Source: Ostreococcus lucimarinus CCE9901
Lineage: Eukaryota > Chlorophyta > Mamiellophyceae > Mamiellales > Bathycoccaceae
DNA length: 64,000 nucleotides
Reading direction: 5' to 3'
Assembly: GCF_000092065.1 (NCBI RefSeq)
Contig: NC_009356.1
Span: forward strand, 124,001-188,000
In this document: piece after piece, positions 41,201 through 48,789 of the stretch
Layout: each line of letters opens with the position of its first letter
Position numbering within the stretch: the stretch's first letter is position 1
Position numbers and translations under genes: made by a program
The notes under the pieces: generated by a model
What the model was told of the DNA's origin: nothing
Seen by the model: only the letters and a program-made list of their open reading frames with translations
Database searches by the model: none

Positions 41201-41496
41201 ACGCCGCGAATGAAGTCGCCATCGATTGTCTAGTTCAAGGCGTGCGCGACGAAGATTTACAGTGCGCGTCTGCGTCCTGTGGCGCGCTCTTCGCGCTCAC
41301 GCGAAACGGACAGCGCGTCTGCGCCCTGCTCCGCGAGCGCGGTCGCGATCGCGCTTTGCGCGCTGCTTCCAAGTCTCACGCCGCGAAAACGCCGAACGAC
41401 CCGCGCTCCAAGCACTGGTCCCGATGTCTCCGAGGCATCTTGCTCGTGCTCAGCGCCAACGAAAAAGTCGACGCGTACGACGGCGCGCTTCGATAG
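35227..41496 (+). CDS. Giant armadillo-type protein, rotatin-like
   Basis: An uninterrupted 2089-aa frame, the longest gene in the window. It is almost wholly alpha-helical with ARM/HEAT-like repeats and no catalytic motif. The N-terminus (KLSSNIRDVRKRALRAL, then REIGAVEYMEAVV about 110 residues on) matches the start of rotatin (human KLGHQLAEIRERALKS... VGAVEFL), and the last 100 residues (ASCGALFALTRNGQRVCALL) resemble rotatin's C-terminal ARM region. Rotatin/Ana3 acts in centriole and basal-body assembly. The coding sequence is visibly less GC-rich than its neighbours. If the host is aflagellate Ostreococcus, a full-length rotatin is unexpected. A generic ARM-repeat protein is the alternative. 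Confidence 0.65.
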   Translation: MLARDAPRDASARALANARRKLSSNIRDVRKRALRALVLANVAGACAPAATARDPEVLRAVLELYDRVDDAHDERGAAARAEALDASAATSCAEWSPATFLSWLCAKEPMARVWLREIGAVEYMEAVVRESGRDQKALARLRAAVEIPSSSAGELGEEDQDDFGRYDAVQDARVRRARESTHGDASTSTSTSTKVGSAARVSFAVDARNVASAEGDAGFSLPYVNVNETDAQYLYVLTTHLDTCTHHALALGGLRELGRALSDLPVEAVVQHASRALERVCELLSASEPRLCTLETRREALSVVRQCAQALHRELIDVSRECLLTVDGTPVRATGKVARPQSPNSPIAENFPPSERGHGYGASRGAPTRVLPIAHAFMLHVIPAVCDPALRASAIRAVRLLLPLVQIDPTNKDAQPHGDALMRLGQYLDLWESSLATIEFESGAASEYLTCVQVSAEVAAVASGAPIRGAGAAHKRLSSRWYDVCVDEVIAAANPLARQYCAQALVHICPTLSLDISLVRDADQCLRIAMSAAVSGLDAKSFARIVSKATPALSIMGATDNVTPFCSSMTAKLVALASTSESADDLDEVVSAMLALLSHGIDDVRTSAYATLATASSPHTAARAILEHSTIIGELIVGGLNHSSTVRNAALCLESLCNSTLNRRAVATQVSLYSAWIEALIDDADAGHAAREAQKMIQEANVGGRLSKLAPLLRGLFHESEKVRVRSATDLAYGIAHGLSSAAQVLLASHDDPFDSVLLTDDEYVRQEDADSRVVAFKESLRLRTFDDVRACLRRFIFDDAKHRDQLLAELEIMMRDERLATVLADPSLLESLIKLTLDQGSHVNVVAGALRILAAAIGASTLVRDILSREDGRGGRVTQLLGLVFHPQRRIREAMASLLAYFLFSPVCETVTARVGAVKTPDLSLPKLFLETYRFPQFVPELESPPAVGDTDPLMTDVVDRNRVLYMFKRRQTLMYTYDAVDDDESALLAFALDEEAETESGELRVMRDAARISCAPVVIGNLVSALGEAQSYEEAMRIVDALMTNVQSTRLNAMAFLASLGRWDETSERFIRRPPRSTTDISLWVGMAEVLTSCLESFMRVEDSILPPLAMKKMIEVVHDVIVPLASAGAALSVSCDGDMLRDPPVLRHPIAAGKALGDDGGAFCAARADAVRAAMSLLANVYEAARRFRIYAVPDVDAEAVVAELLDIDCVGVVTNTLVGEPSCDYTARCVAIDAVNAALRLGGVPSEDIFNLVQSMLTRVYPSYSSSDHRGSVLMNKATRVLLLIMDSSRSDKWADGFYEIDDLVWLSDMLVDASSRARERAWQIVAASVGPSSPIADVIAAKFPDIFERATACALDKEEAAVTRAAAFRCVAALIAGSFAQEVSLEIPDDGFYSGEKSSVPFPSIPMLAAKDVWRDFARVLMDDVSGDDERVAVLHRGASSALLAAARVDALGIAEAFDFNPSHETDGTMWHGTFAVLRRTKFVGYGSTDAAAAASNVAALLGVMVVAGVTSFDVKLAASALYDCLRNASRTLRSGGGGAAARAASRCAEALATVLQAHSHGDEDVFPSHGVAAMCAEILANAVGPSASPECIKASVGACLLTSTVFRSKSTSERAIDGAFEHVGASILQSLLVLWHFRLLGNSTQQRSVPTMSIIISATRNVLAHDVSAKAAACEWGLVSSLVQTTVAAVRRSMSPDGSFKSVPTAMDVYVASSAMRANRRDALAAAMEFGLDADGKELPSTVALGSLTCLRHMMYSFPTSTSDDAWLEEIVNEIRENAVDSGIVDMFRTTWPYATLDQTVMYELLSLVVNFVAKCPNSKRAITAVGAGEDGEQPKSFAQRLMDHAFDSKHAPGSSSLCLTLKALSSLATVEGPARYWLIRSSFVDDVALTLAHALTKVRAYDSDANDVPRARWMTTVTACVRALCNVASFGDGQRAVLRANAGAHVFELCLEVVAAAADPNDDARRETFLLMHNLAFHPDAKSHYAANEVAIDCLVQGVRDEDLQCASASCGALFALTRNGQRVCALLRERGRDRALRAASKSHAAKTPNDPRSKHWSRCLRGILLVLSANEKVDAYDGALR

Positions 41497-41574
41497 GGTC
41501 GTCGACGACAAATTTCCCGTATCTATTATTAATTAACATCGCACCCCCTCCGCGCGCGAGCCCTCCCTTCGAAA

Positions 41575-42111
41575 CTACGACTCCGAGCTCCCTCCCCCGA
41601 ACACCTCCAAAAACGTCTTCCCCGTCGCCTCCCGACTCGTCCTCGCCGCGACCTCGCTCGCCGCGTCCGCCGGCCCTCGTCCCGTCGCCCGCACCGTCCT
41701 CCGCCCCATCGCCTCCCCCGGCATCGGTATCACGCTCCCGCTCGCCAGTCGCCCCCTCGACACCCGCACCTTCGTTCCGTCGTCCAAAAACATCCGCGTC
41801 ACTCGCACCGGGTGTCCATTCGCCGGATCCGCGAGCGCCACGCTCGAGTACCGCAGCGCCGCCTCCCTCGCGACGATCTGCCCCGGCGTCTCCCCGTCCC
41901 CCCTCGCGTGCTTCTTCACCAGATTCACCCCCGTGACGTACACCAACGACCTCTCTCGGTCCACCTCGCGCACGACGCCCGTCTGCCCCCGATCGCGCCC
42001 GCGCGTGACGACGACGCGATCGCCGCGGTAGATGTTCCACGACGAATCCGCGATCGCGTTTCTCGCCAGTCGCTTGAGCTTGTGCGCCGCCTTGCGGAAC
42101 GGTTGCGACAT
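41575..42111 (-). CDS. Ribosomal protein uL24, mitochondrial type
   Basis: A 178-aa ribosomal protein with a KOW motif (YRGDRVVVTRGRDRGQTGVV) at about 28-60, followed by the uL24-typical VTGVNLVKKH and a region with YSSVALADPANGHPVRV matching bacterial/mitochondrial L24 (SNVALVDP...KPTRV). The lack of a long transit peptide and a basic, helix-prone N-terminus (FRKAAHKLKRLARNAIA) suggest mitochondria rather than plastid. It binds 23S-type rRNA early in assembly of the large subunit. Convergent with the rotatin-like gene (78 bp) and divergent from IRE1 (128 bp). Start ATG 42111. Confidence 0.82.
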   Translation of the reverse strand: MSQPFRKAAHKLKRLARNAIADSSWNIYRGDRVVVTRGRDRGQTGVVREVDRERSLVYVTGVNLVKKHARGDGETPGQIVAREAALRYSSVALADPANGHPVRVTRMFLDDGTKVRVSRGRLASGSVIPMPGEAMGRRTVRATGRGPADAASEVAARTSREATGKTFLEVFGGGSSES

Positions 42112-42239
42112 GGCGCGTTGGCGCCGCGCGTTCGCGGTCGCGACGGCGCGACGCGCGGCGTCGGCGACGATTCGCGCGCGCGATTGTGCGGCGCCGACGC
42201 GCGGCGTCGGGAATTCGCCAGAGCGCGACGCGTCGCGCG

Positions 42240-45143
42240 ATGGCGCGCGCGCGCGCGCGGTGGACGACGCGCGCGGCGCTCGCGCTGGCGCTGCTCGCGC
42301 TGTCGGCGCCGCGACGCGCGTCGAGCGCGGACGCGAGGGGGGAATCGACGAGACGCGTCGGAGATTCGCGCGCGCGCGGAAGACCGCTCGTCGTCGTGTC
42401 GCTGGACGGCGTCGTGCGCGCGCTGGACGCGGACACGGGCGATAACGTGTGGGCGTTCGACTCGGGAGGCGCGCTCGCGGGGGCGTCGTGGACGAGCGCG
42501 GGCGAGGACGCGCGGGCGCTGACGCCGCGGAGCGCGGCGAGCGGGACGCGAACGCGAAACGTGTTCCCGGGCGTCGACGGCGCGCTGTACGCGCATCACG
42601 TCGATCAGGACGCGAAACACGTCGTGCGGAGGTTGCCGGTGACGACGCGGGAGCTGGTGGAGGCGAGCCCGAGCGCGACGCGAGACGGGGCGCTGGTGGT
42701 GGGACGACGGTCGTCGACGATTTACGCGCTGCGCGCGAGCACGGGGGCGCTGGTGCGGAGCGTGGACGTCGATGGGACGATCACGAGCGTGATGGGAGGC
42801 GACGCGATGAACGGGGCGGACGAGGAGTTGATTTACGTCGGGCGCACGGAGTACGTGGTGCGGAGCGTGGACGCGGAGACGGGCGAGGAGCGATGGAACG
42901 TGACGCACGGCGAGTTGCGAAGTCTGAGTCGAGACTCGGACACGGGCGCGCTGCGCATAGGAACGGATCGCGCGAGCGATGCGGGATCGCTCGTGATCGG
43001 GCCAGGAAACGTGGTTCGAAGCGTGGACGAGGAAACGGGGGAGATTAAGTGGTCAAAGCGAATGGCGTCGTTGCCTTTGGGCGTGAGCGACGCGAGCGGG
43101 CGCGTCATCGTGGAGAACGCGGCGCAGATTCCAGCCGAAAGCGACGATAAAATTATTGTCGGCACGCACGAGAGAGGATTGTTCGCGCTTCCGTACACCG
43201 CCAGTGCGGGCGAAGGTTTACGAGACGGATCCGACAGCTCGAACGCCCTCGTCGCCGCGAGCGAAAGCGAAGACTTCGTTCGCGTCGATATAGGGAGCGA
43301 CGAGGACGATTGGTCGTGCATTCCTGAAGATTTGGTCAAGGCGACGCTCGATAAGACTTCGTCGAGGTTACCGGGTTCGAGAACGTCGCGACGAGCGCTC
43401 AACGTGCTGCTCGTCGGCGGCTTGTCCATCGTCTTCGTGTACTTGACGCAATTGAAGAGGCGAAATATAGAGGTCCACGACGTGAACGCACCGTCGAGCG
43501 TGGTGACAGGAGTAGAGGATGCAGAACAAGAGCATCAACGCACCGCTGCGGCGAAAAAACGAGCGAAAAAGCGGGCGAAACAAGCCGAAGCGCGAGCCGC
43601 TGAGGCGGAGCTCGCGGCGAAGATTCAGGAAGTCATGGAAGAAAAGACGCGCGAGGAAACGCGAGTCGGGCGCTTGCGCATTAAACCATCCGTGCTGGGA
43701 TACGGCTCGTGCGGTACGATCGTGTTCGAAGGCGAGCTGGATGGACGGCGCGTCGCGGTGAAGCGCTTGCTGGCGCAGTTTCACGAACTTGCGCGCAAGG
43801 AGCTTCAGGCTCTCATCGCCTCAGACGAGCACCCGAATATTTTGAGATGCTTTGCGCTCGAGGAAGACTCGAACTTCGTGTATATGGCGCTTGAGCTCTG
43901 CGCGTCGTCACTCGCTCGCGTCGTCGATCCTGTCGGGGCGGCGAACGAGAGCGAATCGTCCGCGGCGGAGACGAACGCGAAAGCGTTAAACATCAAATGC
44001 ATCGACGAGGCGACAAAGTATCCGACGGCAGAGTGCTTAAGAATTCTACACGACGTCGTCGCGGGTTTGGCCGCACTCCACGGGCAAGGCATCATTCATC
44101 GCGATTTGAAACCACAAAACGTCTTGATAACGTCGTCTGGACGAGGGAAAATCGCCGACATGGGACTCGCCAAGCGCGTGAACGTGTCCGAGGGAACGTC
44201 TTTTTACACGCACACGAACGGAAATTTGAACGTCAACGACGCGGCGGGCACGTCGGGTTGGCAAGCCCCCGAGCGATTGACGCAGGGGCGTCAATCGCGC
44301 TCTGTCGACGTCTTCAGTCTCGGTTGCTTGATGTACTACTGTCTCACGGGTGGTGCTCACCCGTTCGGTGAGAGGCTCCAGCGCGACGCCAATGTCGTCG
44401 CAAACAGCTACGACGTGTCCAAGCTGAAGTATTTCCCCGAAGCCGAGGCTTTGGTGAAGGCGTGCATCGACGCCGATCCATCCAAACGACCGTCGGCGAC
44501 GGAAATCTTGGCGCACCCGATGTGGTGGGACGCCGAGAAGAAGCTTCAGTTCCTTATCGATGCCTCGGACCGAGTCGAACTAGAAGATCGCATGAGCGAT
44601 CGATCGTTGCTGCGCGCGTTCGAGACGCGCGCGAAGTCCTCGATCGCGTGCGATGACTGGACCAAAAAGCTCGACGCCGCGTTGCTCGAAAATCTTGGGC
44701 GATACCGCGAGTACGACGGAACTTCTCTGCGCGACTTGCTTCGAGTCATACGCAACAAGGCGAATCACTACCGTGAGCTTCCTCCCAAGCTCCAACGCAC
44801 GCTTGGGTCGTATCCAGACGGCTTGTGGCGATACGTTTCCATCCGATTCCCCGCCCTGCTCCTCGGCGTGCGCGATTTCTTCGCCCCCTCGGCGGCGCGA
44901 GAACCCACCCTCGCGAAGTATTTCCTCAGCATCGATGCCGCGTCGAAAGCTTCATTCGCTCCACCGCTGGCGCGCGCCGAGTCCATCCCCGACAAGCCCT
45001 TAATAGCCCCCCAAGTCTTCCCGAGCCGTCCCGGCCGCGAGCCGTGCGAATTCTACATGAAAACTGGCCGCTGCAAGTTCGGCGCCACGTGCAAGTTCGA
45101 TCATCCTCAAGGCGTGCACTGGGACGTTCACAACGAACGATGA
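42240..45143 (+). CDS. IRE1: IRE1 ER-stress kinase/RNase with C-terminal CCCH finger
   Basis: A 967-aa transmembrane sensor of the unfolded protein response. It has a signal peptide (to ~28), a luminal domain of PQQ-like repeats (VVVSLDGVVRALDADTGDNVW, IYALRASTGALV) to ~370, one transmembrane helix (~385-405), a basic coiled-coil linker, a protein kinase domain (~477-745: GYGSCGTIVFEG, VAVKRLL, HRDLKPQN, DMG as in plant IRE1, GTSGWQAPE), a KEN RNase domain (~767-880, NHYRELPPKL with the catalytic His), and finally CCCH zinc finger C-x8-C-x5-C-x3-H (~936-955). Yeast, animal and land-plant IRE1 lack this finger. It would splice a bZIP mRNA and/or degrade ER mRNAs. Start is the first ATG; the frame opens upstream with GTG. 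Confidence 0.93.
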   Translation: MARARARWTTRAALALALLALSAPRRASSADARGESTRRVGDSRARGRPLVVVSLDGVVRALDADTGDNVWAFDSGGALAGASWTSAGEDARALTPRSAASGTRTRNVFPGVDGALYAHHVDQDAKHVVRRLPVTTRELVEASPSATRDGALVVGRRSSTIYALRASTGALVRSVDVDGTITSVMGGDAMNGADEELIYVGRTEYVVRSVDAETGEERWNVTHGELRSLSRDSDTGALRIGTDRASDAGSLVIGPGNVVRSVDEETGEIKWSKRMASLPLGVSDASGRVIVENAAQIPAESDDKIIVGTHERGLFALPYTASAGEGLRDGSDSSNALVAASESEDFVRVDIGSDEDDWSCIPEDLVKATLDKTSSRLPGSRTSRRALNVLLVGGLSIVFVYLTQLKRRNIEVHDVNAPSSVVTGVEDAEQEHQRTAAAKKRAKKRAKQAEARAAEAELAAKIQEVMEEKTREETRVGRLRIKPSVLGYGSCGTIVFEGELDGRRVAVKRLLAQFHELARKELQALIASDEHPNILRCFALEEDSNFVYMALELCASSLARVVDPVGAANESESSAAETNAKALNIKCIDEATKYPTAECLRILHDVVAGLAALHGQGIIHRDLKPQNVLITSSGRGKIADMGLAKRVNVSEGTSFYTHTNGNLNVNDAAGTSGWQAPERLTQGRQSRSVDVFSLGCLMYYCLTGGAHPFGERLQRDANVVANSYDVSKLKYFPEAEALVKACIDADPSKRPSATEILAHPMWWDAEKKLQFLIDASDRVELEDRMSDRSLLRAFETRAKSSIACDDWTKKLDAALLENLGRYREYDGTSLRDLLRVIRNKANHYRELPPKLQRTLGSYPDGLWRYVSIRFPALLLGVRDFFAPSAAREPTLAKYFLSIDAASKASFAPPLARAESIPDKPLIAPQVFPSRPGREPCEFYMKTGRCKFGATCKFDHPQGVHWDVHNER

Positions 45144-45480
45144 CACGACGACCGATCCATTTATTTCCACGCGCTCAGCTCGCCGTGCGCGCGCTGTGTA
45201 ACTTCAGACCACTTCTCAAACCAAATCAAACCAAACCAAACCACACCAAACCGCCAGGGCGCGCCGAGGATCGGGCCGAGCCGAACCCATCGCGCCGCAC
45301 ACCACGACGCTCGCGAACGCACGTCTCGCGGAAACTCGCCGATCGCGACGCACGAACGCGCTCGATCGTACGAACGCTCGACGCACCGCGCACGTCCTCG
45401 CGAGGCGCCGCGAACCGCGACGATCGCGAGTCGTTATTTCAAACCGAGATCGACAGATACCGAAAGCTTGATCGCCACGA
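45144..45480. other. Intergenic region with ACCAA-type repeat before MinD
   Basis: A 337-bp spacer between IRE1 and MinD, both on the plus strand. It contains a pentanucleotide-like tract of ACCAAA/ATCAAA units at about 45216-45254, then GC-rich sequence. It must hold IRE1's 3' end and the MinD promoter; I see no TATA box and no gene. Confidence 0.6.
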
Positions 45481-46467
45481 ATGATGTCGCAAACAGCCGT
45501 GCGCGCCGCGCACACGAGCGGTGTTCGCGCGAGAAACGTGCGTAAGACGTCTGGGTGCGCGGCCGCGACGCGAGGGACGGTGAAGCGCGCGGAAAGTGGA
45601 CGCAGAGGGGCGACGGCGCGACGAGCGAGCGGCGCGAGCGAGACGCCGACTGGGGACGGCGATGCGCAAGTCGTCGTCGTGACCTCCGGGAAGGGTGGCG
45701 TCGGGAAAACGACGTCGAGTGCGAATCTTGGGATGAGCATGGCGCGTTTGGGGTATCGCGTGGCGCTCATCGATGCGGATATCGGATTGCGTAATCTCGA
45801 CTTGTTGCTCGGGTTGGAAAATCGAGTGATGTACACGGCGATGGAGGTGCTGGAGGGTGAGTGCCGGATGGAACAGGCATTGATTCGCGACAAACGGTGG
45901 CGCACGTTGGCGTTGTTGCCGATTTCGAAGAACCGAGCGAGGTATAACGTGACGAAGAACAACATGCAGACGCTCATCAAGGTGTTGAAGGAGATGGAGT
46001 TTCAATACATCATCATCGATTGCCCGGCTGGGATCGATGTGGGTTTCATCAACGCCATCGCGTGTGCGGACAGCGCTGTTATTGTGACGACGCCGGAAAT
46101 CACGGCCATTCGTGATGCCGATCGCGTGGCTGGGTTGTTGGAGGCTAACGGCGTGTACGACGTCAAGCTCTTGGTAAATCGCGTGCGAGCGGATATGATC
46201 AAAAAGAACGACATGATGAGCGTGAAGGACGTGCAGGAGATGCTCGGCGTGCCGCTTCTTGGCGCGATTCCGGAAGACACGGAAGTCATCGTGAGCACGA
46301 ACAGAGGGGAGCCGCTTGTGTTGAAGAAGAAGCTCACCTTGGCGGGCATCGCGTACGAAAACGCCGCGAGACGCATCTCTGGCAAGAGTGATTTCCTCAT
46401 CGATCTCGACAAGCCGAAGAAGGGCTTATTCCAACGCGTGGGCGAGTTCTTCGCGGGCGACGAATAA
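45481..46467 (+). CDS. MIND: Plastid division-site regulator MinD
   Basis: A 328-aa ParA/MinD ATPase. The first ~58 residues are a basic Ala/Thr/Arg-rich transit peptide. The ATPase has the deviant Walker A KGGVGKTT (residues ~70-77), the switch LIDADIGLRNLDLLLG, Walker B IIIDCPAGID, and at the end the amphipathic helix GLFQRVGEFFAG that binds membrane. With MinE/ARC3-type partners MinD places the FtsZ ring; in a cell with a single chloroplast this couples plastid division to cell division. It is nuclear here, unlike in some algae whose minD is in the plastid genome. ATG 45481 is immediately followed by a second ATG. Convergent with the DUF89 gene (80 bp). Confidence 0.93.
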   Translation: MMSQTAVRAAHTSGVRARNVRKTSGCAAATRGTVKRAESGRRGATARRASGASETPTGDGDAQVVVVTSGKGGVGKTTSSANLGMSMARLGYRVALIDADIGLRNLDLLLGLENRVMYTAMEVLEGECRMEQALIRDKRWRTLALLPISKNRARYNVTKNNMQTLIKVLKEMEFQYIIIDCPAGIDVGFINAIACADSAVIVTTPEITAIRDADRVAGLLEANGVYDVKLLVNRVRADMIKKNDMMSVKDVQEMLGVPLLGAIPEDTEVIVSTNRGEPLVLKKKLTLAGIAYENAARRISGKSDFLIDLDKPKKGLFQRVGEFFAGDE

Positions 46468-46547
46468 TTAGTATACTATCATTTCATCGCACGTTTTAAC
46501 GTACAAGCCTACCATTTGCTACCTTTGATTATAAATCGCTCTCGCAC

Positions 46548-47687
46548 TCAGCGCCCGACGTCAAACTTACACACGCAGTCGTAAAGCTCACCGTCTAAAA
46601 GCTCCGCGACTTCCAAGTGCTTCACCATACCGAGCTTCAAGGCGTCTATTTTTACGAACTTGGCCCATAAATTCGTCTCGATGCCGCGTCCCATGCCCTC
46701 GAGCACGAGCAAATCGCAAGTCTCAGCTTCGGCGCACGCCTCGGCGGACAAGTACCTCAGGTCGATCACCGGCATGTCGCTCCCCGACGACACGACACGC
46801 ATGCGCTTTCCCACGATCGCATCGCGCAGTACGCTATCGCCCATCTCGAGCAAAGCTGGAATTATTTGTTCACGCATCTCGAGAGCGGTGACGTCGTTGA
46901 TCGAAGGCGTCTCGTTCGCCGCGACGACGACTTCGGTGCCTCGTCGAAGCAGTTCGCGAATGAACGGAATCATCCCCAAGCACACGTCTGCACCAGCGTT
47001 GTCGACGAACACGATCGCCTTCGCGTGCGTCTTCGTCGCGAATCGCGCTCGCAGCGCGTCGAAATCGTCGACGCACCACGGTCGCGGCTTCAATCCGTTC
47101 ACCGTCGACGCAAAGTCCACGCCGTCGGTGTCGTATAAATCCGCGCTCGACGCCGCGCCCAAATCAAATATATTTCCCGCGAACACTCCTCGCACGAGCG
47201 CCAAAAGCCGTTCGCCGTCGTCCTCGATCCCGTCCGTCGCCGCCAGCGCGCCCGCCAGCGCTCGCAGCGCCGTCGCGTTCTCCGCCGCCTTCACGCCGCG
47301 AAAGCAATCCGCGAATCCGCATCGCCGTAAAATCCCATCGCGCGCGCGGCACATCTCCAAGCAATTCACCCCCTCCCACGGCGCCCACCACGCGCCGCCG
47401 CTCGCCTCGCCTCGACACGCCTCGCGCGCGTCCTCGTCCCCCGCCTCGCACCGCGCGCACGCCGCCTCGAACGCCCGCGCGAACGCCCGCGCGCGCGCCG
47501 TCGCGCCGTCGCCCGACGCCTCGTCCAGCGCCGCTCGGCGCTCGAACGACGCCGCGGACGCGCGAAAGACGCCGACCCACGCGCGGCGCTGCGCGTCCGT
47601 CGTCCACGGCGCGAACGTCACGGGCGCGTACGTCGCGTCGAGCCACGGGAACGCGACGGGCGCGCCGGAAGACTCGCGCGCGGGCAT
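46548..47687 (-). CDS. DUF89 metal-dependent phosphatase (plant PANK2-like subfamily)
   Basis: A 379-aa member of the DUF89/ARMT1 fold. The helical N-terminal domain has the Cys pair block (NCLEMCRARDGILRRCGFADCF); the catalytic domain has FVDNAGADVCLGMIPF with the metal-binding Asp-Asn, VVVAANETPSINDVT, and LLVLEGMGRGIETN near the C-terminus. These are the signatures of subfamily II, found alone in plants (At2g17340 type) or fused to pantothenate kinase in animals, which removes phosphate from 4'-phosphopantetheine and its damaged forms. It would limit CoA synthesis. ATG 47687 is the start; longer frames upstream lie in the psaE promoter. It is divergent from psaE across 304 bp. Confidence 0.85.
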   Translation of the reverse strand: MPARESSGAPVAFPWLDATYAPVTFAPWTTDAQRRAWVGVFRASAASFERRAALDEASGDGATARARAFARAFEAACARCEAGDEDAREACRGEASGGAWWAPWEGVNCLEMCRARDGILRRCGFADCFRGVKAAENATALRALAGALAATDGIEDDGERLLALVRGVFAGNIFDLGAASSADLYDTDGVDFASTVNGLKPRPWCVDDFDALRARFATKTHAKAIVFVDNAGADVCLGMIPFIRELLRRGTEVVVAANETPSINDVTALEMREQIIPALLEMGDSVLRDAIVGKRMRVVSSGSDMPVIDLRYLSAEACAEAETCDLLVLEGMGRGIETNLWAKFVKIDALKLGMVKHLEVAELLDGELYDCVCKFDVGR

Positions 47688-47991
47688 CGCCGCGCGCGCC
47701 CGCGCGCGTCGGCGAGCGCGGGCGCGCGCGCGCGGGCGCCGCGCGCCGGTCGCGACCGTGGCGACCGACCGCGTGTCCCGCGTGGGGTAAACAGTACCAC
47801 GTGATGTATGGTGACCGAATGTCCGAACATGTACACGTTCACACTGTCTGCGCATACAAAATAAATAAACCGACCCCCCCGATCCGCGCGTACGCGACGC
47901 CGATCGCGCGCCATGAAATCGAACGCGACCCGATCCGTGGACGCCCGTCGTCGCCCGCGCGCGCGTCCGCACACAAGCACGCACGCGCACG
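47688..47991. promoter_or_regulatory. Divergent DUF89/psaE promoter with G-box
   Basis: This 304-bp spacer separates the starts of the DUF89 gene (minus) and psaE (plus). It contains CACGTG at 47798-47803, a perfect G-box of the kind bound by bZIP/bHLH factors in light- and clock-regulated plant genes, and an AT-rich AAAATAAATAAAC run at 47858-47870, about 120-135 bp before the psaE ATG. Both fit a light-regulated psaE promoter. The part nearest the DUF89 ATG is featureless GC repeats. Confidence 0.5.
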
Positions 47992-48789
47992 ATGTTCGCG
48001 ATGTCCACGATGCAAACCGCCGCGGCGCGCGCCGTTTTCGTCTCCAAGTGCGTCGCGATCTCGCGCGAGCGCGCGCGTCGGAAAACGCGACGCGACGCGA
48101 AGACCGCGCGCGATGGATCGTTCGCGTCGCGATCGCGGCGCGATGCGACGACGTTCGACGCGATGCCGCGCGCGCGGCGACGCGACGACGGCGAGCGGTG
48201 ACTGACGAACGCGCGCGATCATTTCGCTTCTTCGAACCCGCAGGCCGACGGCGACGAAGCGCCGCACGACGATCGTCCGCGCGGAGGGCGACGCCGCGGT
48301 GCGTCTCGAGATACGCGAGCGTATCGTGGATGCGACGCGTCGCGGTGATTCGACGTCTCGCGAGGCCGATCGCGACGCGCGCGACGAAGACGCGCGACTG
48401 ACGATGAAGAAAAATGTTTGGGACGACGCAGGAACCCGCGAAGGCGGCGCCGCCGGCGATCGGACCGCCGAGAGGCTCGAAGGTGCGCGCGGGGAGACTT
48501 ATCGCGACGACGCGCGCGCGGTATCGCGGACGACGGCGACCGATCGGGACGGGAGAGGCGCGTTGGCGAGCGAAGGACTGTGACTGACGATGTGTGCGCG
48601 CGGTGTGCGGTTTGCGAATGGACGTAGGTTAAGATTTTGCGCCCGGAATCGTACTGGTTCAACGACTACGGCAAGGTCATCTCCGTCGATCAATCCGGCG
48701 TGCGGTACCCGGTTGTCGTTCGTTTCGAAAAGGTCAACTACGCGGGTGTTTCCACGAACAACTACGCGCTCGATGAGATCGAGTACTAA
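47992..48789 (+). CDS. PSAE: Photosystem I subunit PsaE precursor (four exons)
   Basis: Exons 47992-48047, 48244-48298, 48432-48482 and 48628-48789 give 107 aa. Introns of 196, 133 and 145 bp start GTGCGT, GTGCGT and GTGCGC, end CAG, CAG and TAG, and each has ACTGAC 32-40 nt before its end. Spliced, the protein starts [11 protein letters not shown], has a transit peptide ending near [11 protein letters not shown], a Pro/Ala linker (IGPPRGSK) and the PsaE SH3-like domain: [32 protein letters not shown] and [11 protein letters not shown]. PsaE sits on the stromal side of photosystem I, helps ferredoxin docking and cyclic flow. No exon is long enough to stand out as a gene by itself. Confidence 0.95.

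Noticed and set aside
41450-42436. 328-aa minus-strand frame over uL24
   Set aside because: Different frame from the clear KOW-domain protein; opens without ATG-supported homology and is low complexity.
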